Shown here one piece after another: positions 1 to 4,839 of a stretch of 7,292 bases of DNA. The stretch's first letter is position 1. Each line of letters opens with the position of its first letter. This stretch comes from Rhodospirillales bacterium (GTDB taxonomy: Bacteria; Pseudomonadota; Alphaproteobacteria; Acetobacterales; Acetobacteraceae), in contig JANXSA010000664.1 of assembly GCA_025352915.1 (NCBI GenBank), positions 1 to 7,292 of the forward strand, read 5' to 3'. The notes under the pieces were generated by a model. It was not told the DNA's origin. It made no database searches and saw only the letters and a list, made by a program, of their open reading frames with translations. The translations under genes were made by a program, and so were the position numbers.

Positions 1-309
1 CGGCACGAGGTACAGGCCGCGCCCGCCCGAAGGGTTGGCGACGGTGAATTCCAGACCGCCGCGCTCGGCCGGGCGGGCCCGCGCACCGTTCAGATGCGGC
101 GTGGTGAACGGCACGCTCGCGCCACGTTGCAGGAACGTGCCGGGATGATACCCCTGCACGGGCTTCGGCAACGAGAAGCTCGCTCCAAGCTGCGCGGACA
201 TACGGTTTCCCAGACTGACCGATGGCCCGCCGCGCGGTATGACGGTGGCAGCGCCGCCAGTGAATGGCAGCGCCACCAGTGTCAGTACAGCCGCCCCGGG
301 AATTCGGCG
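1..309 (-). CDS. Partial gene, unrecognised protein with signal-peptide-like N-terminus; start unclear
   Basis: The frame is open from the left edge of the window up to a TAA stop at 312-310. The translation has strong coding character. It begins with Arg-Arg and a hydrophobic stretch (AAVLTLVALPFTGGAA), like a signal peptide, and continues into a Gly/Pro-rich segment containing GGLEFTVANPSGGRGLYLVP at the edge. That suggests an exported or cell-envelope protein, but I do not recognise the family. No ATG, GTG or TTG lies between the stop and the hydrophobic core. The first standard start is a GTG at 276, which would remove the Arg-Arg and half the hydrophobic core. CTG codons lie at 285 and 279 and an ATT at 303. 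The gene may use a rare start codon, may have suffered a frameshift or point mutation at its 5' end, or may start at 276. It is co-oriented with the glycosylase gene and starts about 110-145 bp after that gene's stop. Confidence 0.5.
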
Positions 310-352
310 TTAAGTTGGCGGTCCCGCCACCACCCGGTTCGGTTGAATTCCC
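298..352. repeat. Inverted repeat with nested hairpin between glycosylase and left-edge gene
   Basis: GGGAATTC at 298-305 is mirrored by GAATTCCC at 345-352. Between them TGGCG (316-320) pairs with CGCCA (325-329) around a GTCC loop. Read on the minus strand, the element lies about 70 bp after the glycosylase stop and directly at the uncertain 5' end of the left-edge gene. It could be a terminator without a U-tract or a structured leader. Both outer arms contain the self-complementary GAATTC, which makes chance pairing more likely. Confidence 0.3.
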
Positions 353-421
353 AAACGAATATCCTGCGGGACATGCCCGGTTTTCACAGCTTCGGATGAA
401 CAAAGTGTTGCATTGGCCGCT
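310..421. other. Intergenic stretch between glycosylase stop and left-edge gene
   Basis: There is no convincing promoter or terminator here apart from the inverted repeat that overlaps its left end. On the minus strand a 25-codon frame runs from a GTG at 387 to the TAA at 312-310. It is in the same frame as the left-edge gene and stops just before its open stretch. This could be a lost upstream part of that gene or simply noise. Confidence 0.35.
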
Positions 422-1114
422 TCATGCCGGCGGATTCGACGCCGCTGGCGCAACGGATGAGATATCGTCGAACGCGGGACGCCCGGTCAGAAAGCGCCAA
501 TGGTGCCACAACAGCCGCGCCGCCAGCCCGCGCCAGGGCCGCCACCCTTCCGCCAACGCGCGCAAGGCCACCGGTCCCGGCCGCGCCGGCAAGCCCTTGA
601 GCGCCGCCGCGGCACCGGCCAGGGCCAGGTCGCCGGCCGGGAACACGTCGTCACGTTGCAGGGCGAACAACAGATAGACCTCGGCCGACCAGCGCCCCAT
701 GCCGCGCACCGCCGCAATGGCGGCAATCGCCGCCTCGTCATCCATCGCGGCGATGGCGGTTTCCTCCAACCGCCCATCCGAGAAGGCGGCGGCCAGCGCG
801 CGCGCATGGGCCACCTTGGGCCGCGACAGCCCGGCGCCGCGCAGCGCCTCGTCATCCAGCGCCAGCAAACCGTCCGGTGCCACCGCCCCAGGCACCGCGC
901 GCAAGCGGCCCCAGATCGCGGCGGCGGCCTGGTTGCTGATCTGTTGGCCAACGATGGCCTGCAACAGCCCCTCGAAGCCGGCCGGGCGGCTGCGCCACGG
1001 CAACGGGCCGGCGGCGGCCTCGATGCCCGCCAGGTCCGGATCGGCTGCCACAAGCCGGCCGAGGGCCGCGCGGGCGTGCGGCGGCGGATGGGGAAAGTTC
1101 ACGGGACCTCGCAT
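422..1114 (-). CDS. DNA-3-methyladenine glycosylase (AlkA-type, HhH-GPD superfamily)
   Basis: The product is predicted to excise alkylated bases such as 3-methyladenine from DNA, the first step of base excision repair in the cytoplasm. The 230-residue protein shows the HhH-GPD fold: a VGQQIS helix (55-60), a helix-hairpin-helix motif ending in RGMGRWSAEV (137-146), then VFPAGDLAL, where Asp162 is in the position of the catalytic aspartate (Asp238 in E. coli AlkA). WRPWRGLAARLLWHHW (191-206) matches the C-terminal helix of the family. There is no N-terminal AlkA beta-domain and no Fe-S cysteine cluster as in Nth/MutY, so this is the short bacterial form. The ATG at 1114 lacks a nearby Shine-Dalgarno. 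A strong AAGGAGG at 1147-1141 is 26 nt away but only 8 nt from an in-frame CTG at 1132, which would add six residues. The gene is transcribed divergently from the response regulator. Substrate preference cannot be read from sequence. Confidence 0.92.
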   Translation of the reverse strand: MRGPVNFPHPPPHARAALGRLVAADPDLAGIEAAAGPLPWRSRPAGFEGLLQAIVGQQISNQAAAAIWGRLRAVPGAVAPDGLLALDDEALRGAGLSRPKVAHARALAAAFSDGRLEETAIAAMDDEAAIAAIAAVRGMGRWSAEVYLLFALQRDDVFPAGDLALAGAAAALKGLPARPGPVALRALAEGWRPWRGLAARLLWHHWRFLTGRPAFDDISSVAPAASNPPA

Positions 1115-1129
1115 ATCTGGCCGCGCTGG

Positions 1130-1147
1130 CAGCGCGTTGGCCTCCTT
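1130..1147 (-). promoter_or_regulatory. Strong Shine-Dalgarno with CTG as possible glycosylase start
   Basis: On the minus strand, AAGGAGG (1147-1141) is followed after 8 nt by CTG (1132-1130), in frame with the glycosylase ATG 18 nt further on. No ATG, GTG or TTG occurs in this frame between the upstream TAA stop and the ATG at 1114. Either CTG is used as the start or the ribosome site serves the ATG at an unusually long distance. Confidence 0.4.
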
Positions 1148-1148
1148 G

Positions 1149-1174
1149 TTATTGCAAACTTATTATTGCGAACT
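1149..1174. repeat. Tandem direct repeat in divergent promoter region (possible operator)
   Basis: TTATTGCAAACT (1149-1160) recurs as TTATTGCGAACT (1163-1174), 11 of 12 bases identical, with a period of 14 bp. The second copy continues into TTGC-GAACT-GCAA, a short inverted repeat (1166-1178). The site lies in the only AT-rich stretch between the divergent glycosylase and response-regulator genes. OmpR/PhoB-type proteins bind tandem direct repeats, so an autoregulatory site is plausible. Their usual spacing is 10-11 bp, so the 14-bp period does not fit neatly. An AATAAT -10-like hexamer for minus-strand transcription overlaps it (1167-1162). Confidence 0.35.
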
Positions 1175-1195
1175 GCAACAAGTGATCCAGACGCT

Positions 1196-1225
1196 TTGCC
1201 CAAATCGATCCACCCAGCGTATCCT
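1196..1225 (+). promoter_or_regulatory. Candidate sigma-70-type promoter of the two-component genes (leaderless start)
   Basis: TTGCCC (1196-1201) and TATCCT (1220-1225) are separated by 18 bp. Each matches four of six consensus positions. Transcription would begin about 7 bp after the -10 box, that is at 1232-1233, exactly at the ATG of the response regulator. No Shine-Dalgarno precedes that ATG, which agrees with a leaderless transcript. Confidence 0.4.
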
Positions 1226-1232
1226 GGATCAT

Positions 1233-1964
1233 ATGGAAGCCGCCACCGTCACCGTCAGCCCGCACATCCTGGTCATCGACGACGACCGCGAAATCCGCGA
1301 ACTCCTGGCGCGCTACCTGGAGCGCCAGCAGTTCCGCGTCACCGCCGTGCGCGATGCCCGCGAGGCGCGGCGGGTCTGGCCGACGATGAGTTTTCAGCTG
1401 GTGGTGCTCGACCTGATGCTGCCGGGCGAGGGCGGGCTGGACTTCGCGCGCTGGCTGCGCTCGGAATCCGACATACCGCTGGTCATGCTGACGGCGCTGG
1501 GCGACGAGAATGACCGCATCATCGGCCTGGAACTCGGCGCCGACGACTACATCGCCAAGCCATTCAACCCGCGCGAATTACTGGCGCGGATGCGCGCGGT
1601 GCTGCGCCGGGGCAGCGAATCCGGCGAGGCGCGCGAATCCGGCAGCAAGATGCTGTCCTTCGCCGGCTGGACCCTGGACGCGGCGCGGCGCCGGCTGTTG
1701 AACCCGGATGGCATCGAGGTGCCGCTGACCGGCGGCGAGTACGACCTGCTGGTGGCGCTGCTGGACCGCGCCAACAAGGTGGTAACCCGGGAGATGCTGC
1801 TGGACCTGCTGCGCGGCCGCCAGGCGGGGCCGTTCGACCGGGCGATCGATGTCGCCATCAGCCGGTTGCGCCGCAAGCTGGAAGACGACGGCCGCCATGC
1901 CCAGATCATCAAGACGGTCCGTGGCGGCGGCTATGTCCTCGCCGCCGACGTTGCCCGCGGCTGA
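1233..1964 (+). CDS. OmpR/PhoB-family response regulator
   Basis: This is a DNA-binding response regulator of 243 residues, usual length for the OmpR family. The receiver domain (about 11-125) has the acidic pocket Asp16/Asp17, the phosphoacceptor Asp60 in VVLDLMLP, Thr87 in MLTALG, and Lys109 in YIAKPF. A flexible linker rich in Gly, Ser and Glu (126-139) leads to the winged-helix DNA-binding domain (about 140-240), with [13 protein letters not shown], the recognition region [16 protein letters not shown] and the wing [13 protein letters not shown]. The frame is open far upstream, but that part lies antisense to the glycosylase gene. The ATG at 1233 leaves the normal short lead before the first beta-strand, so I chose it. 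The sensor kinase starts 72 bp later, and the two form a cognate pair. Regulated genes cannot be inferred. The product resembles OmpR more than KdpE or PhoP, but the signal is unknown. Confidence 0.93.
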   Translation: MEAATVTVSPHILVIDDDREIRELLARYLERQQFRVTAVRDAREARRVWPTMSFQLVVLDLMLPGEGGLDFARWLRSESDIPLVMLTALGDENDRIIGLELGADDYIAKPFNPRELLARMRAVLRRGSESGEARESGSKMLSFAGWTLDAARRRLLNPDGIEVPLTGGEYDLLVALLDRANKVVTREMLLDLLRGRQAGPFDRAIDVAISRLRRKLEDDGRHAQIIKTVRGGGYVLAADVARG

Positions 1965-1970
1965 GCATCT

Positions 1971-2004
1971 GGCCGCCGCCCCTGCACAGGCCGGGGCGGC
2001 GGCC
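1971..2004 (+). repeat. Perfect 12-bp inverted repeat between response regulator and kinase genes
   Basis: GGCCGCCGCCCC (1971-1982) and GGGGCGGCGGCC (1993-2004) are perfectly complementary around a 10-nt loop. The element begins 6 bp after the regulator stop and ends 32 bp before the kinase ATG. It is followed by TTGGCT rather than a run of T, so it is not a typical intrinsic terminator. It could act as a partial attenuator, a pause site or a barrier to 3' exonucleases that keeps regulator mRNA more abundant than kinase mRNA. Confidence 0.6.
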
Positions 2005-2036
2005 TTGGCTGCGATAACCTGCATGGCTACCATCGT

Positions 2037-3371
2037 ATGAAGTATTGGCCCGCCAGCTTGGCCGCGCGCACCGCCGTGCTGCTGCTGGGCGGGCTGCTGG
2101 TCACCCAGGTGGGCGGCCTGAGCCTTTACTCCCTCGACCGCGCCGAGATGCTGAACTCGGCCCAGGAAAGCGAGCTGTCCCGGCAGATCGTCACGATCTA
2201 TCGCAGCCAGGTGCTGGCGCGCCCGGAACACCGCGCCAACCTGATCGACCAGTCGCGCTTCAATGTCGCGATGACCGTCCGGCTGACCGGCGATCAACCG
2301 GCGGTCGCCTTGCCGATGGCGCCCGCGGCGCTGCAACGGCGGCTGCGATCGGACATGCAGATGACGCCGCTGCCGCCATCGCTGCGCCCTCGGACAATCC
2401 TGGTGCATAGCGACGCGCGACAAGAGCGGATCGTCGTCGTGCTGCAACTACCCGAGGGCCAGTGGCTGCAAGCCGACATGACGCTATTGCCGATCTGGCC
2501 GTGGCACTCCAGCGCGTTCCTGCCGACATTTGCCGTGATGTCGTTGGTGGCGACGTTGCTGACGCTCTGGGCGGTCCAGCGGCTGATCCGGCCGGTGGGA
2601 ACGCTGGCGGCGGCGGCCGAGGCGCTCGGGCGCGACGTCAACGCGCCGCCGCTGCCGGAAAGCGGGCCGGCCGAACTGGCGCTGGCGGCGGCGGCGTTCA
2701 ACACCATGGCCGCGCGCATCCGCCGCTTCGTCGATGACCGCACCTTCTTGCTGACCGCCATCGGCCATGACCTGCGCACCCCGATCACCCGGCTGCGGCT
2801 GCGCGCCGAGGATGTGGAGGACGACGAACAGCGCCGCCGGATGATCGGCGATTTGGACGAGCTGGAGGCCACGATCTCGGCAACCCTGGCCTTCGGACGC
2901 GATGCAACCCTGGCCGAGCCGGCAACGAAGCTGGATTTCGCCGCCCTGGTGACCACGGTGCTGCACGAGGCCGGCGATGCCCGTCCGCTGCTCGACCCCG
3001 CGGCAATCGCGTTCGACGGTCCGTCGCAGCTTGCCGTGATCGCCCGTCCGGTGGCGATGAAGCGGGCGCTGACCAACCTGGTCGCCAATGCGTTGAACTA
3101 CGGCGGCAGCGCGCATGCGACATTGCAGCCGCCGGCCGGCGGGATGGTGACGCTGCATATCGACGATGCCGGCCCCGGCATTGGCCCCGAGGACCTGGAG
3201 CGCGTCTTCCTGCCGTTCCTTCGCCTCGAAGCCAGCCGCAACCGCGAAACCGGCGGAGTCGGGCTCGGCCTGCCGATCGCGCGTAACATCCTGCGGGCCC
3301 ATGGCGGCGACGTCGTGCTGGTCCGCCGTCCGGGCGGCGGGTTGCGGGCAAGCGTCACCCTGCCCGCCTAG
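2037..3371 (+). CDS. Sensor histidine kinase, EnvZ-like, HAMP-HisKA-HATPase
   Basis: This membrane-bound histidine kinase of 444 residues is the likely partner of the preceding regulator. The order is TM1 (about 11-31), a periplasmic sensing region of roughly 130 residues (32-160) with no recognised fold, TM2 (about 161-181), HAMP (about 182-234), the dimerisation and phosphoacceptor domain with GHDLRTPITRLRLR, where His244 is the phosphorylation site, and the ATPase domain. The ATPase domain has an N-box NLVANALNYG (347-356), G1 box DDAGPGIG (376-383), F-box FLPFLRLE (391-398) and G2 box GVGLGLPIA (407-415). All catalytic boxes are intact. The H-box and overall size match EnvZ-type kinases. 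The ATG at 2037 has no evident Shine-Dalgarno, but it overlaps the TGA of a five-codon frame (ATG 2023) as ATGA, so reinitiation is possible. The stimulus cannot be told from sequence. Confidence 0.93.
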   Translation: MKYWPASLAARTAVLLLGGLLVTQVGGLSLYSLDRAEMLNSAQESELSRQIVTIYRSQVLARPEHRANLIDQSRFNVAMTVRLTGDQPAVALPMAPAALQRRLRSDMQMTPLPPSLRPRTILVHSDARQERIVVVLQLPEGQWLQADMTLLPIWPWHSSAFLPTFAVMSLVATLLTLWAVQRLIRPVGTLAAAAEALGRDVNAPPLPESGPAELALAAAAFNTMAARIRRFVDDRTFLLTAIGHDLRTPITRLRLRAEDVEDDEQRRRMIGDLDELEATISATLAFGRDATLAEPATKLDFAALVTTVLHEAGDARPLLDPAAIAFDGPSQLAVIARPVAMKRALTNLVANALNYGGSAHATLQPPAGGMVTLHIDDAGPGIGPEDLERVFLPFLRLEASRNRETGGVGLGLPIARNILRAHGGDVVLVRRPGGGLRASVTLPA

Positions 3372-3396
3372 CCTATGACCGGCATGGTGGCGTGCC

Positions 3397-3427
3397 AAAA
3401 AAAGCCCCGCGGTTTGCACCGCGGGGC
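3397..3427 (-). terminator. Intrinsic terminator, minus strand (end of candidate sRNA)
   Basis: On the minus strand GCCCCGCGGT (3427-3418) pairs perfectly with ACCGCGGGGC (3413-3404) around a 4-nt loop, and seven T follow at 3403-3397. This is a textbook Rho-independent terminator for leftward transcription. In the plus direction the hairpin has A before it and no T-run after it, so it is not a clear terminator for the kinase gene, although it may help. Because the nearest leftward protein gene ends about 400 bp upstream, this terminator points to an RNA gene of its own. Confidence 0.88.
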
Positions 3428-3512
3428 AAGTGTACAGGGAGGCTTCACGTCTGGGAGACGCAGGAGCCAGAAGGCCCCCTTCCCCGCCGCAATGGGCGGG
3501 AAACCTCAACGA
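3397..3512 (-). ncRNA. Candidate trans-acting sRNA, AbcR (alpha-r15)-like
   Basis: A small RNA is predicted on the minus strand ending at the strong terminator. It contains three stable hairpins. Hairpin 1 (3503-3480) has a 9-bp stem UUUCCCGCC/GGCGGGGAA with one U-G pair. Hairpin 2 (3468-3441) has GGCU/AGCC and UGCGUCU/AGACGUG stems around an apical CCC loop. Hairpin 3 is the terminator. Three anti-Shine-Dalgarno motifs are present: CUCCU (3466-3462), CUCCC in the loop of hairpin 2 (3457-3453) and single-stranded CCUCCC (3442-3437). This layout, and the position downstream of an lsrB/vtlR-like gene beside trxB, match the AbcR sRNAs of Rhizobiales as I recall them. Those sRNAs are about 115-120 nt, use CUCCC motifs to block translation of ABC-transporter mRNAs, and are encoded next to lsrB. 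The 5' end is uncertain (about 3504-3540) and no good promoter hexamers were found. A further GCCCC/GGGGC hairpin (3539-3524) lies just upstream. Confidence 0.55.
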
Positions 3513-3707
3513 AGGGTCCAAATGCCCCGCCCGGGGGGCTATCGTCACGCTGCAAAAGCTGGGCAGCAAGGCTGGCGTCACGCTCCGGACCCGTCCGAAA
3601 CCAACGCCTGGAAGTTATGGTGCGCTGCGGCGACCGACCATGCCCAAAAGCCCAATACGGCCATGCCATCCGTGCAGATCACGCGGCGTATTCGTTGATT
3701 CAACAGT

Positions 3708-3742
3708 ATTTTACGGCAATGCGATGCCGGCATTGATAAAAT
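3708..3742. repeat. Imperfect AT-flanked palindrome
   Basis: ATTTTA (3708-3713) and CAATGC (3717-3722) are mirrored by GCATTG (3730-3735) and TAAAAT (3737-3742), with bulges of 3 and 1 nt and a 7-nt loop. It is one of the few AT-rich spots in the window. It could be an operator, for example for the adjacent LysR protein or for the candidate sRNA, or a weak bidirectional terminator. Confidence 0.4.
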
Positions 3743-3768
3743 CCCGTGACGATTTCGCCACGCGGACG

Positions 3769-3805
3769 TGCAAATGGCGGCGCGTCAACCGCGCCGCCAT
3801 TTGCA
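3769..3805 (-). terminator. Perfect 16-bp inverted repeat downstream of LysR gene (likely terminator)
   Basis: TGCAAATGGCGGCGCG (3769-3784) is perfectly complementary to 3790-3805, with a 5-nt loop. It begins 28 bp after the LysR stop on the minus strand. The GC-rich stem has AAAT/ATTT near its base. There is no long T-run beyond, so it is either an intrinsic terminator with a short U-stretch or a 3' stabilising hairpin. It would separate the LysR mRNA from the candidate sRNA. Confidence 0.55.
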
Positions 3806-3833
3806 GCATCACAGCCATGTGATCGCGCCAGCC

Positions 3834-4715
3834 TTACCGCTGGGCAAGCTGGGCCAGCAGGAAATCGCGGAACACCGCCACCCGCTTGGAATTACGCAAC
3901 TCCTCGGGATAGACGAAATATACGTCGATCTTCGGCGCCTTCACGTCACCGAGCACCCGCACCAGCCCGTCATTGCCGGCGTGCATGTAGTCCGGGATCG
4001 CGGTGATGCCGAGGCCAGCCCGGCAGGTCGCGTACATGGCACGCAGCGAATTCACCTCCAGCACCGCCTTGCGCGGGCTGCCGGCGCGGCGCCCGGCTTC
4101 GGCCAGCCAGTTGATGTCCTGCACCGGCGGATGATGGTCGCCGAACAGGATCAGCTTGTGGCTGTCCAGCTCTTCGGCCGTCTTCGGCGTGCCGTGCTGC
4201 TTGAGGTATTCCGGCGAGGCGCAAACATGCCATTCCAGTGCGGTCAGATGACGCTGCACCAAATCCGGCTGCTTGGGCGCGTGCATGCGGATCGCCACAT
4301 CGGCCTCGCGCATCGCCAGGTCCAGGTCGGTGTCATCCAGCAAAAGCTGCATGCTCACATCCGGATACTGCTCCAGGAAGGTATGCAGCCGCGGCGCCAG
4401 CCAGGACGAGCCGAAGCCCACTGTCGTGGTCACCTTCAGCCGGCCGGCCGGCCGCTCCTTGCTCTCGGTCAGCAGCGCCTCGGTCATCGCCAGCTTGGCG
4501 AAGACCTCGCGCACTGTCCGGTTCAGGCTCTCGCCCTGCTCGGTCAGGATCAACCCGCGCGCATGGCGATGGAACAGCGGCACCTGAAGTGCCTCCTCCA
4601 ATGCCGAAATCTGGCGGGAGACCGCCGACTGGCTCAGGTTCAGCGTGTCGCCGGCATGCGTGAAGCTGCCCGCCTCTGCGACAGCGTGGAACACACGCAG
4701 TTTGTCCCAGTCCAT
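3834..4715 (-). CDS. LysR-family regulator, LsrB/VtlR-like
   Basis: This transcriptional regulator has 293 residues. The N-terminal winged helix-turn-helix (about 2-61) has LRVFHAVAEAGSFTHAGDTL and LSQSAVSRQISALEEAL, followed by a linker helix and a two-lobed effector-binding domain beginning near LKVTTTVGFGSSWLAPRL (about 93). The ATG at 4715 is preferred over an in-frame GTG at 4742, because it follows AGGGGAA at a 10-nt distance and gives the usual length before the HTH. The gene follows trxB on the same strand after 124 bp. From memory, lsrB of Sinorhizobium lies beside trxB and the AbcR sRNAs, and its homologue VtlR activates abcR2 in Brucella. The present gene has the same neighbours. 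Its cysteines at 165 and 231 lie seven residues before the Cys172 and Cys238 I recall as LsrB redox cysteines, while a Cys146 equivalent is absent. Family membership is certain. The LsrB/VtlR assignment is inference from synteny and partial cysteine match. Confidence 0.9.
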   Translation of the reverse strand: MDWDKLRVFHAVAEAGSFTHAGDTLNLSQSAVSRQISALEEALQVPLFHRHARGLILTEQGESLNRTVREVFAKLAMTEALLTESKERPAGRLKVTTTVGFGSSWLAPRLHTFLEQYPDVSMQLLLDDTDLDLAMREADVAIRMHAPKQPDLVQRHLTALEWHVCASPEYLKQHGTPKTAEELDSHKLILFGDHHPPVQDINWLAEAGRRAGSPRKAVLEVNSLRAMYATCRAGLGITAIPDYMHAGNDGLVRVLGDVKAPKIDVYFVYPEELRNSKRVAVFRDFLLAQLAQR

Positions 4716-4839
4716 GGTGCAGCCATTCCCCTGTCGCCCCACCCCACCCTATGCGATGCGGTTCGACGCCCATTGTTATTCCTCGCCCCCAAGGAGCCAG
4801 GATAGCCCTTAGCCCCTCGCGGCCCGCCGTGATCGACGC

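Larger units (their letters stand above)
3513..3833. other. Intergenic stretch between candidate sRNA and LysR gene
   Basis: No frame here has convincing coding character. It contains an imperfect palindrome (3708-3742), a long perfect inverted repeat (3769-3805) and GTTGATTCAAC (3694-3704), a short palindrome. It is also where the promoter of the candidate sRNA should lie. A weak minus-strand pair, TTGCTG and GACGAT with 17 bp between them, would start transcription near 3540, but its -10 box matches only three of six positions. I did not find a second tandem copy of the CUCCC-containing RNA. Confidence 0.5.

Noticed and set aside
1..10. The first bases CGGCACGAGG resemble the EcoRI adapter often seen at the ends of cDNA clones, and CCCGGGAATTC at 295-305 resembles a polylinker.
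   Set aside because: On the minus strand the first bases translate in frame with the left-edge protein (GLYLVP), and the second match consists only of overlapping short palindromes. Chance is the simpler explanation.
699..1232. An upstream extension of the response-regulator frame.
   Set aside because: It runs antisense through the glycosylase gene and would put 178 odd residues before a receiver domain. The ATG at 1233 gives the normal family length.
3397..3540. 6S RNA, SRP RNA, tmRNA or RNase P RNA as the identity of the RNA gene.
   Set aside because: None of the signature segments is present (no SRP GGAAG tetraloop region, no RNase P conserved core, no tmRNA CCA end). Separate short hairpins do not form the long 6S rod.
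2484..3581. A long minus-strand open frame antisense to the sensor kinase.
   Set aside because: It is Arg/Gln/His-rich shadow coding opposite a gene with all kinase motifs, a common effect of high GC. Its first part overlaps the candidate sRNA, which explains it better.
3375..3822. Several overlapping plus-strand frames of 100-130 codons between the kinase and LysR genes.
   Set aside because: They are low-complexity and Arg/Pro-rich with no ribosome sites, they cross several stable hairpins and the terminator, and none resembles a protein family.
4716..4742. GTG at 4742 as the start of the LysR gene.
   Set aside because: It adds nine residues not expected before the HTH, and the ATG at 4715 has a better-placed ribosome site.
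3768..4805. A 345-codon plus-strand frame over the LysR gene.
   Set aside because: It is the complement of a well-supported LysR gene and has no recognisable domain.
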